The notes under the pieces were generated by a model. The model was not told the origin of the DNA. It searched no databases and saw only the letters and a list, made by a program, of their open reading frames with translations. From positions 41,466 to 105,465 of the forward strand of contig JALESH010000050.1 in NCBI GenBank assembly GCA_022781985.1: DNA of 64,000 nucleotides. The letters are read 5' to 3'. Both the position numbers and the translations under genes were made by a program. This document shows positions 27,485-36,500 of the stretch, piece after piece. Source of the DNA: Lachnospiraceae bacterium (GTDB taxonomy: Bacteria > Bacillota > Clostridia > Lachnospirales > Lachnospiraceae). Numbering within the stretch: the first letter of the stretch is position 1; each line of letters starts with the position of its first letter.

Positions 27485-29194
27485 TTACATTCCGATTTCT
27501 CTGCATTTGACCTTACAGCTTTTTTTACAAAAGCAGATACCATACTTCAATATTCTGGTATACCCCTCATCCAGCGGCTCCGCCGTGTAATTCTTTTCCT
27601 CTATCTGCGCCAAAGCACTCTCACATTCTGTCTCCATGAGATTAAACTTCGTAGTACGCTTGATCTCTATAATGACTACCGGCTCGTTCTCGTCATAGGG
27701 CTTCAGCATAATATCCGGTCTGCCATCCCCACTCTCCCTGTTGGAAACCATCTCGTAATCCTGCAAGGCGCTCAACAGCCCCAGCAGGAAGCCATGATAG
27801 AACCGCTCCGCGCTGTCCATGTAGCTGATGCTTCCCCTTAAGTAATATTTTACTGTTTCCTCGAAAGTATAACTGTCTCCTGTTACAACTGCCCGATAAA
27901 ATGAAGTGAAGTCTGCCACTCTCAGCTTCTGCTCAAACCATTCCCTGATAGTGCTGCGATAGATATAGCGGACCTCCTTATTGGGAATCTTCATGGTCAG
28001 ATATATATCTTCCCCATCAAGCCTCTGGCCAATAGCCTTCAGATATCCTGTAAAGAACAAAAAGTTCCACAGATTGTCCTGGCTCTTATGGATGTCTCCA
28101 TAGGTCACATCCTCATGCACCGGCTTTTCAATGGTTCCTCCTTCTATCAGTGTCTCAATCTCCTGCTTTGCTTCCCCATCGGCTTTTTCCACCAGCTCCC
28201 TGACAATGCTGTTGGAGGAAGTGTTTGACCAGTAGGGCTTGGGGAAAAATACACTTTGGGAAATGGCATCATCCACATAATTCAGGATGCTCCAGGGATT
28301 ATAGACCTCCGCAGTTCCGAACAGATAACCGTCATACCACTGCTTTGCCTCCTCCATCTTCCCTGCTGCTCCGTAATACTGCAGCAGGGCTTTTACTTCC
28401 TCCTGAACAAAACCAAAGTATTCCGCAAAATTATCATTTAATACAGATACAACTTTCAGGTTATTCAGTCCGGTAAAAATACTTTCCCTGCTGATCCTCA
28501 GGCAGCCTGTAACTATGGCAAATTCCAGACAGTCATTGGTCTTTAAGGCTGATTCGAACACAGAACGGATAAATTTTATCATTTGATCATAAAAGCCTTC
28601 AAACCATGCATTCTCCAGCGGCACATCATATTCATCAATGAGTATGACGGTATTTTTCCCATGATACTGCCTCAGGCATTCGGAAAGAAATTTTAAGGCT
28701 GTAGCATATTCCTCCGGTTCTGCCCTTCGGTTCATAATTTGCATATACTTTTCCTTATGGATATCTATCAAAGCATCCTCCGCAACCACATAACGATGGC
28801 GTTCATATTCCCTGCATATTTCATCCACTAAACAGGAATATGCCATCCTATACTCCGGCTGCTTGGCTGACTTCAGTGAAAGACTGATAACCGGATACCG
28901 CCCCATATGACGGATATATTCGTCTCCTGCCTCCATAATCTGCTTTCCGGCAAAATAATGGCTGTTGTCTGTTAAATTTCCTTTTGCATCTGTGTCCGCT
29001 TCAAAAAAAGTGCGCAGCATACTGAGTGCCAGAGTCTTGCCGAAACGCCGGGGCCGGATAAAAAGATTGACCATGGCTCCCTTCTCCAGGAACTCCTTGA
29101 CCAAAAGTGTTTTATCCACATAGTAATAATTCTTATCCATCAGAACTTTATAATTCTCGACACCGATACCGATTCTTTTTTTTCCTGCCATCAT
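27485..29194 (-). CDS. AAA-ATPase-like / PD-(D/E)XK nuclease-like protein
   Basis: The ATG at 29194 sits eight bases after AAGGAG; the track start 15 codons earlier is not used. The 569 residues begin KKRIGIGVENYKVLMDKNYYYVDKT, diagnostic of the AAA-ATPase-like plus PDDEXK_9 family, which is abundant in gut Clostridia and Bacteroidetes. Walker A is RPRRFGKT (47-54), Walker B ILIDEYD (184-190), and the nuclease-like core is GRPDIML ... VIIEIKRT (about 489-514). Two sampled 60-base lines here are about 42% GC, lower than the flanking GT genes. The role of the family is unknown; it is thought to be mobile. It looks like a passenger inserted in the operon. Confidence 0.9.
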   Translation of the reverse strand: MMAGKKRIGIGVENYKVLMDKNYYYVDKTLLVKEFLEKGAMVNLFIRPRRFGKTLALSMLRTFFEADTDAKGNLTDNSHYFAGKQIMEAGDEYIRHMGRYPVISLSLKSAKQPEYRMAYSCLVDEICREYERHRYVVAEDALIDIHKEKYMQIMNRRAEPEEYATALKFLSECLRQYHGKNTVILIDEYDVPLENAWFEGFYDQMIKFIRSVFESALKTNDCLEFAIVTGCLRISRESIFTGLNNLKVVSVLNDNFAEYFGFVQEEVKALLQYYGAAGKMEEAKQWYDGYLFGTAEVYNPWSILNYVDDAISQSVFFPKPYWSNTSSNSIVRELVEKADGEAKQEIETLIEGGTIEKPVHEDVTYGDIHKSQDNLWNFLFFTGYLKAIGQRLDGEDIYLTMKIPNKEVRYIYRSTIREWFEQKLRVADFTSFYRAVVTGDSYTFEETVKYYLRGSISYMDSAERFYHGFLLGLLSALQDYEMVSNRESGDGRPDIMLKPYDENEPVVIIEIKRTTKFNLMETECESALAQIEEKNYTAEPLDEGYTRILKYGICFCKKSCKVKCREIGM

Positions 29195-29245
29195 AGCAAT
29201 GCTCCTTGATTTCCTCCGGGTTTTTCCTGTTCCAGACATTTCCGG

Positions 29246-30460
29246 CTATCTGCATGCGTAAATCCCCACCAGCTTCTCACAGTACTGCTCCAGACTATCA
29301 AAGGGCAGAGTACGGCAGCCCGCCGAATAGGCTGCACAGGTGTCAGGAGAGCTCCACAGACGGAGGAGCTTCTCCTCCAGTTCTCTTCCGCTGCCGCTTT
29401 GGAAGAGTTCACCGGTGAGTCCGTCCCGGACCAGCTCAGGAGTGCCCCCGATGTTGGCTGCCAGTACGGGAGCGCCCAGGCTCTGAGCCTCCATCACGGA
29501 AAAGGGGCAGTTGTCGTACCATTCTGAGGGGAAAACCACGAACCGGGCCCTCTGAATGGTTTCACGGAGCTGCTTTCCCTCCAGGAAGCCCAGGTTTTTA
29601 ATGTTAGGTACCTTTTCCACCTCCTCCTCCAGTGGCCCGCTGCCAGCAAATACGAAGGGAATGGAGGGCAGCCTTCTGCATACCTCCAGCAGAGTGGATA
29701 TCCCCTTTTCCCTGGCATATCTGCCAAAATACAGGACATACTCTCCTGTCCTGCCAAAGACTCCCTCCTGCCCTCCCAGACTGCTGTCGATAAAGTTGTG
29801 CAGAGTCACTGTTCTTTCCCTTAGAATGGGATTGTTGGCCAGCATCTTTTCCATGAACCGGCTGGGACAGATGACGGTATCCACCAGACGGTAGGTCTTC
29901 AGGCGCTTGTAGAGCTGAGCCTCTATAGTGCCCAGCAGGCTTTTCATCCTGGAATTATGAATGCAGCGATATTTCGTACAGTTTCCAAAATTTCCGCGGA
30001 TGCAGCGGCTGCACAGCTCACCGGTTCCGGGTATCTGCAGCATATGATTGGGACAGATCCACTGGTAGTCGTGGGCTGTGTAGATAATTTTCATCCTTTT
30101 TTTCTGCTTTTTCTCAAAATTTCTGATGGCATATATGATGGAGGGCGTGAGCTGAAAATTAAAGTTATTCAGATGCACTGCCTCCGGAGAAAAATCCTCC
30201 AGCACCCCCGTGATTTTCCTGAAAGCCTCTGTGGAGTAAATGATCTTAAAGGGGTAGATCAGCTTCTGCAGCTTACCTGTGTGGAAATCCATGGAAGCAG
30301 TATAGCTTTCCGCGTGGTTTCCCACCACCCTGCCGGGATGCTCCATACCAAAATACTGCACCTCATGTCCCATCCGGGTAAGCTGCCTGCCCAGCTTGAA
30401 TATATAAGTCTCTGAACCGCCGTTGGGATAGAGAAATTTATTCACCATTAAAATTTTCAT
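29246..30460 (-). CDS. GT4-family glycosyltransferase with a cysteine-rich insert
   Basis: The 404-residue enzyme begins MKILMVNKFLYPNGGSETY, a GT4 signature. The N-domain holds TAHDYQWICPNHML and then CSRCIRGNFGNCTKYRC, with cysteines at 136, 150, 153, 161 and 166 that could bind a metal or form disulfides. This insert is seen in a subset of GT4 enzymes from surface-glycan loci. The donor half has YFGRYAREKGI and FVVFPSEWYDNCPFSVMEAQSLGAP, giving the E-x7-E-like pair. It probably adds one sugar to the lipid-linked unit. Confidence 0.9.
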   Translation of the reverse strand: MKILMVNKFLYPNGGSETYIFKLGRQLTRMGHEVQYFGMEHPGRVVGNHAESYTASMDFHTGKLQKLIYPFKIIYSTEAFRKITGVLEDFSPEAVHLNNFNFQLTPSIIYAIRNFEKKQKKRMKIIYTAHDYQWICPNHMLQIPGTGELCSRCIRGNFGNCTKYRCIHNSRMKSLLGTIEAQLYKRLKTYRLVDTVICPSRFMEKMLANNPILRERTVTLHNFIDSSLGGQEGVFGRTGEYVLYFGRYAREKGISTLLEVCRRLPSIPFVFAGSGPLEEEVEKVPNIKNLGFLEGKQLRETIQRARFVVFPSEWYDNCPFSVMEAQSLGAPVLAANIGGTPELVRDGLTGELFQSGSGRELEEKLLRLWSSPDTCAAYSAGCRTLPFDSLEQYCEKLVGIYACR

Positions 30461-30520
30461 TTTCAGAGCCTGCTCCTTTCCCAGCCGGAAGTCTGCGGAC
30501 AGCCCAAAATCCTTCCCTTT

Positions 30521-31657
30521 TTACTTTTCATACAGCTCTATGGTCTGTGAAGTGACCTGATCCCAGTTATACCTGCTGCAGATATAATCCCGGCTGCTTC
30601 TCTTATAGGCCAGCCTTCTGTCCTCATCCTCCAGCAGCCCCACCAGTTTTTTTCTCAGATCCTCCACATCGCCCTTTCGGAAGGTCTCTGCCTGATCCCG
30701 GGTCACCTCCACGTTTTCATGGATGTCGCTGACCAGACAGCAGTTCCCGTAGCTCATGGCTTCGAGCAGGCTGATGGCCATTCCCTCCACATCGCTGGGA
30801 AGGACGAAGACAGCCGCATTGGAGTACAGCTCTGCCAGCTCCCTACCCTGTACGAAGCCGGTCAGAATGATTCTCCTGTCCCTGTCCGCCATTGCCCTGA
30901 TCCTGTCCCTGTATTCAGGGGAATGGCTGCTGCCTCCGGCTATCACCAGCTTTTTATCTGTCTGAATGCCGTAAAAGGCACGGATCAAATAATGGATGCC
31001 CTTCTCCGGCACGATCCGGGCCACAAAGAGAATGTAGTCCTCCCCCTGCAGTCCGTATTTTTCTTTTATAAGTTCTGGTTCGTACTGCCTGGGCCTGTTG
31101 ATGCCATTGGGTATATAGATGGTCTTTCTATGATAGGTTTCCTCAAAATAAGCCTGTACATTTTCGGAAAGTACGATCACCTCATCGGCATACCTGGCTG
31201 CGGTCTTCTCTCCCAGCTTCAGGATCCTGGAGGCAAAATTTCCCCACTTGGAGCGCTGCCAGTCCAGGCCATGGATGGTCGCTACTGTACGGATGCCGAA
31301 CAGCTTCGGGATCCAAAGCATGACACAGGGTCCTTCCGCATGATAGTGGATCACGTCATATCCTCCGAACAGGGCTCTCAGGGTAGCCAGAAAGGAATAG
31401 ACGATGGCATTCAGCTTTTTACTTTTGAAGGTGGGTATGGTAATCAGCCGGATGCCCTTGTATACCTTCCCCCGCCGCTCATCGTATTCCCTGCCCGACA
31501 CATGGTAGCCGGAACGGTTATAGGCATCCACCTCATATCCTCTGGCCACAAGCCTGCCGGCCAGCTCATCCACCACGATTTCCACGCCGCCTTCTCTGGA
31601 GGGAATACGCTTATGCCCTATCATTGCAATTTTTTTGTGTCTTTTCCTGTTTTTCAT
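30521..31657 (-). CDS. GT4-family glycosyltransferase (rhamnosyltransferase-like)
   Basis: This 378-residue protein begins with a basic tail followed by IAMIGHKRIPSREGGVEIVVDEL, which matches the DUF1972/Cps2T-like N-domain of GT4 enzymes that often transfer rhamnose as the second residue. ATIHGLDWQRSKWG, VARIVPEKGIHYLI and SDVEGMAISLLEAMSYGN complete the GT-B layout with E-x7-E. No dTDP-rhamnose genes are in the window, so the rhamnose call rests only on family resemblance. It begins 36 bp after the polymerase-like gene's stop. Confidence 0.87.
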   Translation of the reverse strand: MKNRKRHKKIAMIGHKRIPSREGGVEIVVDELAGRLVARGYEVDAYNRSGYHVSGREYDERRGKVYKGIRLITIPTFKSKKLNAIVYSFLATLRALFGGYDVIHYHAEGPCVMLWIPKLFGIRTVATIHGLDWQRSKWGNFASRILKLGEKTAARYADEVIVLSENVQAYFEETYHRKTIYIPNGINRPRQYEPELIKEKYGLQGEDYILFVARIVPEKGIHYLIRAFYGIQTDKKLVIAGGSSHSPEYRDRIRAMADRDRRIILTGFVQGRELAELYSNAAVFVLPSDVEGMAISLLEAMSYGNCCLVSDIHENVEVTRDQAETFRKGDVEDLRKKLVGLLEDEDRRLAYKRSSRDYICSRYNWDQVTSQTIELYEK

Positions 31658-31693
31658 GGAACGAACTCCTTACCCTGACCATATCCCGGCAGC

Positions 31694-33283
31694 TCAGTGC
31701 CTCTGTCTTGAATCCTTATATTTTATCACATAATATCCAAGATACACAACCACCAATCCTACTCCGGCCCCGTACACCATTCGGCAAAGGATTCCTCTGG
31801 CATATTCATACCGGGACAGAGTACCTTCAAAAATGACCATCTCCGTCTCCTCATCCACATAGCCCAGCACCTGTCCGTCCTCCGGCACCTGACCGGGCTT
31901 CAGCCGGACTGAGGGAAGCTCCACCGAATCACAGAGATATCTGGGCACCGCTGTCCTGTAGGGCAGGTCTTCCGCGCAGCCATAGGCTGCCCCCCACAAA
32001 ACAGCTCCCACGACAGCTCCTGCTGCCAGTACCCCCCGGCAGCCTGCCCGGCATTCCCTGCCGCTCCTGCGAAGCTCTCCCCACCATCGGGAAAAGAGAA
32101 CGGGCCCCACGCCCTGCTCCTTCCTATCCGCCGGCTTTTTTCTAATGCCCAACAGCCCCGGAAGCCACACCGGCCTTGCCCGGAAACTGCCCCGGGCTTC
32201 TCCTCCTGCAAAAAGTACCATGCCCATAAAGAGCAGGGAAATATTCTTAAAGGATGTATTAAACAAAAACGGCTCAGACAATCCGGCAATCAGCAATATG
32301 ACCGTGATCGCCAGCTCTCTGTGCCTCTTTTCCCTTACGCACCTTCTGATCAGCAGAAAATAAGCCAGCATCAGCAGGCCAAAGGTGAGGATGCCGTAGG
32401 TCATAAAAGCAAACACAAAGGAATTATCCATAGTGGTGGTAGCATCCGTCATCTGCATCCCGGAGCCAAGGAGGGTAATTTTCTCATTGGTCAGATAGCG
32501 CTTTGACTGCATCAGTCTGGTATTCATCAGCTTATTCACCAGGTCGAAGGCCCTGCCCTGCAGCACCAGAGGCAGCGCCAGGGAGGAGAGGATGCAGGCC
32601 GGCAGCACACATTCCACCAGCCCATACTCCAGTCTGGAGGGGTTTTTCCTGTACATCAGATATATGGTGGCTGCCAGATAAAAGGTGGTCATCAGCATCC
32701 CTGTCTGGCTGACAGTATAGAGATATACAAAACAGTTCCCGCCGAACAGCAGCAGAACCCACCTCCAGGAAATCCTCTCCCCCAGTACATATACCGCCAG
32801 CATCACCAGCACCAGATAACCGATATGCGCCACATTGGGGTGGGCGCTTCCCAGGGCCCACCGGATGATGAACCCTGTCCCCGGCCGCACATGCACACGG
32901 AAGGGACTGGGAATGAGGCCCAGGGTGGTCAGTACCACCGCAGGCACATAGGAAAGGCTCCAGACTGCCAGGGCCACCCTGTACAGCCTGCCCACCGGAA
33001 TATCTTTCAGTCCGATCATGACCATCACCGTCAGCAATATCCCTTTTTCCATGGTGTGCAGATAGCTCATCCCGCCCGCCAGACACAGCACGGCTATGAT
33101 CACCAGCTCCCTCACGGTATATTCCGTTAAAACAAGCTTCACCGCCAGGCAGCCCATTCCCGCCAGCAGGAAGACCTTAAAGGCACTCTGCCCGTCATAC
33201 AACCCTATTCCTTTGGCAAAAAACAGGGAAGCAAAAAAAAGAAAATAAAATAGCTGGGGTATGCTTTTCCTCTTCATAACCAT
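31694..33283 (-). CDS. Wzy-like polymerase with short helix-domain-helix tail
   Basis: The 529-residue polytopic protein shares motifs with the polymerases at 11840 and 46193: FAKGIGL near the start, KLVLTEYTVRE, and a GSAHPNVAH histidine loop equivalent to the GLGHPNALH loop of the third copy. About ten helices fill residues 10-340. After a basic linker, one helix, a 60-residue outside segment (DSVELPSVRLKPGQ onward) and a final helix form a smaller version of the tail seen in the 11840 gene. The likely role is polymerising lipid-linked repeat units at the outer face of the membrane. Confidence 0.75.
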   Translation of the reverse strand: MVMKRKSIPQLFYFLFFASLFFAKGIGLYDGQSAFKVFLLAGMGCLAVKLVLTEYTVRELVIIAVLCLAGGMSYLHTMEKGILLTVMVMIGLKDIPVGRLYRVALAVWSLSYVPAVVLTTLGLIPSPFRVHVRPGTGFIIRWALGSAHPNVAHIGYLVLVMLAVYVLGERISWRWVLLLFGGNCFVYLYTVSQTGMLMTTFYLAATIYLMYRKNPSRLEYGLVECVLPACILSSLALPLVLQGRAFDLVNKLMNTRLMQSKRYLTNEKITLLGSGMQMTDATTTMDNSFVFAFMTYGILTFGLLMLAYFLLIRRCVREKRHRELAITVILLIAGLSEPFLFNTSFKNISLLFMGMVLFAGGEARGSFRARPVWLPGLLGIRKKPADRKEQGVGPVLFSRWWGELRRSGRECRAGCRGVLAAGAVVGAVLWGAAYGCAEDLPYRTAVPRYLCDSVELPSVRLKPGQVPEDGQVLGYVDEETEMVIFEGTLSRYEYARGILCRMVYGAGVGLVVVYLGYYVIKYKDSRQRH

Positions 33284-33290
33284 GCTTCTT

Positions 33291-34334
33291 TCAACCTTCT
33301 TTCCTGTTTCCTTTCCTGATCATCCCATCCACCCTCCGGGCAGCTCCCTCCGGTGAAAAGGTCTCCTTCACATGCTCCTGCAACTCCCGTCCCAGGCTCT
33401 CATATTCCTCTTTTCCGCAGTTCCATACCCGTTCCACCGCAGCCCTCCATGCCTGGCTGTCCCCAAAGGGCAGGAGACAGTCCTGATGCTCTTTGGGGAA
33501 ATACATTTTCGTAAAGGAAATGTCTGTGACCAGCACCGGCTTTCCCAGCTGGATGGATCTCAGTATGTTGATCAGGCCCGATACCCTGTCCTCCTTCAAT
33601 GGGTAAATGGACATGTGGGAATCCCGCAGCAGTTTATAGTAGGCCTCCGGCTCCAGATCAAAAAAAACCTCCACGTTCTCCGGAATCTCCAGCCGGCTGT
33701 CCCAATCCGACCTCACCGCCACAAACCGGAAGGGAATCTCCGGACAGAGTCCGGCTATCTCCATCAGCATGGGCCAGTCTCTGTTGGCTCTTCCTCCGCT
33801 GAAGCAGTATCTTTCTCCCTCACTCCAAACCGGCTGCTGAAATTCCTCCCTGTCATCATATACGTCGGGGATAAAGACGATGTTTCCTGTATCCCTGGCC
33901 TGATAGGCCGAGAGAATCCTCTCCCTGGTCTCCGGGGAGTTGATGACAGCTGTCAGCCTCCTGTTCTCCAGGGCTCTTGTATACAAAAACCTTGTTTTCT
34001 CATTGGGAACCGGTGTGAGCCAGTTGTATGAGATGATATATCTCTTTCCGGCTCCCGGCAGAAGATTAAAAAAAAGGCCGCTCCACTGACTCCAGCAGAT
34101 GACCGTGTCGCCCCCGCTGCTTTTGGCCATTCCCCTGATACACTGCCAGAGGGTCAGGAGCCGGGCAGCCAGCTTCCCCGGGCCTCCCCTCTGCTCCACA
34201 TTGGAGATCCGGCAGAAGGAAAAGACAGGCTTTACCTGGTAGCCCTTTTTTACCAGCTCCTCCTTCAGCCACAGCTTATCGCATTTATGAAAAGGGCAGT
34301 CATATATGATCACGATCGTATTACTTTTTTCCAT
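33291..34334 (-). CDS. GT4-like glycosyltransferase
   Basis: The 347-residue protein starts MEKSNTIVIIYDCPFHKCDKLW, not a standard GT4 opening, but the fold is GT-B: VICWSQWSGLFFNLL and VINSPETRERIL in the N-half; YCFSGGRANRDW, FVAVRSDWDSRL and VSGLINILRSIQLGKPVL in the donor half. The segment YPLKEDRVSGLIN takes the place of EGFGLPMLE. It resembles glycosyltransferases with a GGRANRDW donor loop found in clostridial capsule clusters. The donor is unknown. It ends seven bases before the polymerase-like gene starts. Confidence 0.78.
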   Translation of the reverse strand: MEKSNTIVIIYDCPFHKCDKLWLKEELVKKGYQVKPVFSFCRISNVEQRGGPGKLAARLLTLWQCIRGMAKSSGGDTVICWSQWSGLFFNLLPGAGKRYIISYNWLTPVPNEKTRFLYTRALENRRLTAVINSPETRERILSAYQARDTGNIVFIPDVYDDREEFQQPVWSEGERYCFSGGRANRDWPMLMEIAGLCPEIPFRFVAVRSDWDSRLEIPENVEVFFDLEPEAYYKLLRDSHMSIYPLKEDRVSGLINILRSIQLGKPVLVTDISFTKMYFPKEHQDCLLPFGDSQAWRAAVERVWNCGKEEYESLGRELQEHVKETFSPEGAARRVDGMIRKGNRKEG

Positions 34335-34359
34335 GCTTCTTCCATCCTGCCTTCCCTGC

Positions 34360-35550
34360 TTATCCGGCCCCTGTGGCCCCGCCTTCCCGCAGCAGACTCT
34401 CTATCTCCTTTATCCTTGCCCTGTAGCTTTCAAATTTATGCCTCTCCTGCACCAGACGGTAGCTGACCTCCCCCATCTGTAGGATCTTCTCCCGATCCCC
34501 CACCAGCCTGTCCACATACTGCCGGAAGTCCTGGTACTCCGCATCCCGGAAAACGTACCCATTTTCGTCCTGTTGGATATAGCAAGAGGTGCCGTTGCTG
34601 TCACTGCAGATCACAGGCAGAGAGCAGGCCATAGCCTCCAGATGGGAGATGGAGGCCACCTCCCCCTTGCTGGGCAGGACAAAGATATCCGCCTTTCTGT
34701 ACTCCTCATAGACCTGCTTTATGGTAAAATTCCTTTTTAACGTGATAAATTCCTGCAGATTATGCTCCCGGATAAACTCCTCCATCCGGGCAATATAATT
34801 TTTCTGCTCCTGCGTCACTACCTCTCCCACGATGGTCACGTGGAAGGGAATGAAGGGCTGTCTGTCCCGCAGATCCTTTGTCAGCTCCAGGATCATCTCA
34901 TGCCGTTTCTGTCCCACATACTTTCCCACGCCCAGGATCTGCACCTTATCGTCTCTGAAATGCAGCTTCTCATGGGGCGCGATATGAGGCTCCATCACAA
35001 AAGGAACGTAATAGGAGCCCGGCTTTACATGGGTCTTTCCTTCCTTTTTTTCACCCAGCACCGGAGTAATCCGCAGCCCTGGAGTATGAGCCCTGAAAAA
35101 ACTGCGGATCAGTCCGCCCTTTCCATCGATCTCCTCCCAAAGCGGGCTCTGGGTATAGAGCAGGGCCGGAATCCCCAGCTTCCTGCAGGCCCTTGTGACG
35201 CCTACGTTATAGACTGACCGATCCCTCATGATGACGATATCGGGCTGCCTTTCCTTTAGAAGCTTCCTGAACCTGCCTCCGGGCAGGGGGCCGAATTTGG
35301 ACTGGATCACAAAGTCCTTTCCGGTCTTTCCCATCCATTTTTTTATGGTCTTATAGCAGTTCAGGGCCGCCCGGAAATAAAAGGGATAGCCCAGGATAAT
35401 CGGCTCCAGAGCGGAATAATCCTCAGTACCTCCGTAATACTGGCTCACAAAGGTGACTTCATCACCTCCTCTGACAAATCCTTCTATAATAGGCACCTGA
35501 TTGGTGTGGTATCGGGGCGCTACATACATTACTTTCATTTTGATAACCAT
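34360..35550 (-). CDS. GT4-family glycosyltransferase
   Basis: The 396-residue protein holds MKVMYVAPRYHTNQVPIIEGFV at its start. The first ATG (35550, just after AAGGAGC) is kept, but the methionine at residue 5 (35538) is also possible. VIMRDRSVYNVGVTRA is in the N-half, ILGVGKYVGQKRHEMI opens the donor half, and SKGEVASISHLEAMACSLP carries the E-x7-E pair. It lies 18 bp after the GT11 gene's stop. It should add a single sugar to the growing glycan. Confidence 0.86.
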   Translation of the reverse strand: MVIKMKVMYVAPRYHTNQVPIIEGFVRGGDEVTFVSQYYGGTEDYSALEPIILGYPFYFRAALNCYKTIKKWMGKTGKDFVIQSKFGPLPGGRFRKLLKERQPDIVIMRDRSVYNVGVTRACRKLGIPALLYTQSPLWEEIDGKGGLIRSFFRAHTPGLRITPVLGEKKEGKTHVKPGSYYVPFVMEPHIAPHEKLHFRDDKVQILGVGKYVGQKRHEMILELTKDLRDRQPFIPFHVTIVGEVVTQEQKNYIARMEEFIREHNLQEFITLKRNFTIKQVYEEYRKADIFVLPSKGEVASISHLEAMACSLPVICSDSNGTSCYIQQDENGYVFRDAEYQDFRQYVDRLVGDREKILQMGEVSYRLVQERHKFESYRARIKEIESLLREGGATGAG

Positions 35551-35568
35551 GCTCCTTCCTGGAGTTTC

Positions 35569-36468
35569 TCATACCACCCGTCCCTGAGGATCCAGCAGCG
35601 TCCAGCCCTCCCACAGCTCATGCATCAGCACCGGATCAAACTTCTGGGTGTTCTTGTGGACGGATGGACGGATCATCACCTTCTCCTGATGATTGTTCAG
35701 CCTGGCTCCCCAGAAGCTGAAGGTAGAGTTGGCACAGATATTGTGCCTGCACAGGCTCATCAGCCAGATATCATAGAAGCTGCTCCTGCCCCTGTTGATA
35801 TCCACCACTGTATAGGCCTTTCCCTGATACCTTTCCTTCACATAAGGAATGTCATCGGAAAAGATATAAAAATGAGCCTGGGGGTATCTGCCTTTGATTT
35901 CTTCTATGGCTCCCTCATAGTAGTTCTCAGTGCAGATGCCGCCGAACATGGCGGCATTTTCCGCATCCAGGTAATCTCCCCTGCGGATATGGATGCTCAC
36001 TGCTTCGGTCTGCTCAATCCGTTGAGCCATCTTCCGGTTTTCAGGATTATCACTCCTGGGAAAGGTGAATTCCTTTCTCAGATCAGGCAGAATATCCACA
36101 TAATATTTCTCACAGGCAAAGTAGCCGCACAGATATTTCTCCCTGAAATCAAAAATCTCCGGATGGTACATCCCTGACTCATGGAAGACCTTCCTGCTCC
36201 CCGGCAGAAGCTTTGCCTTCACCCACCCAAGCAGACTGCCCTTCCCGGCCAGCGCCTGCTTCTCCTGCTCTGTGCAGATTTTATAATTTATCGCCCTGAA
36301 AAGTTCCAGCTCCAGCTCCCGCCTGGCATAGACACCGTCCTGCCTGCCAGCCTCCGTAAACCAGGAGACATCCAGCCTGGCATCTATTCCCAGGCTGACA
36401 AACTTCCTATAGAGTGCATACTGCTGCATCTGGTTTCCCAGACCGCCGGCTGCCTGTACAATAATCAC
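35569..36468 (-). CDS. GT11-family glycosyltransferase (alpha-1,2-fucosyltransferase-like)
   Basis: The 299 residues begin at a GTG (36468) with AAAGGA ten bases ahead. GGLGNQMQQYALYRKF (8-23) is the GT11 N-terminal motif, HIRRGDY (160-166) is the conserved HxRRGDY donor motif, and ANSTFSFWGARLN is the C-terminal NSxFSWWGA-type motif. GT11 enzymes move fucose or a similar deoxy sugar from a GDP donor in alpha-1,2 linkage. No GDP-fucose genes occur here. Two other GT11-like genes lie further upstream in the operon. Confidence 0.93.
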   Translation of the reverse strand: MIIVQAAGGLGNQMQQYALYRKFVSLGIDARLDVSWFTEAGRQDGVYARRELELELFRAINYKICTEQEKQALAGKGSLLGWVKAKLLPGSRKVFHESGMYHPEIFDFREKYLCGYFACEKYYVDILPDLRKEFTFPRSDNPENRKMAQRIEQTEAVSIHIRRGDYLDAENAAMFGGICTENYYEGAIEEIKGRYPQAHFYIFSDDIPYVKERYQGKAYTVVDINRGRSSFYDIWLMSLCRHNICANSTFSFWGARLNNHQEKVMIRPSVHKNTQKFDPVLMHELWEGWTLLDPQGRVV

Positions 36469-36500
36469 GCTTTTGATGTCCTTTCTTCACTCTTCCCCCG

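Noticed and set aside
27485-29194. Transposase or complete mobile element
   Set aside because: The protein is an AAA/PD-(D/E)XK family member, not a transposase, and no terminal inverted repeats or target duplications were visible at its ends.
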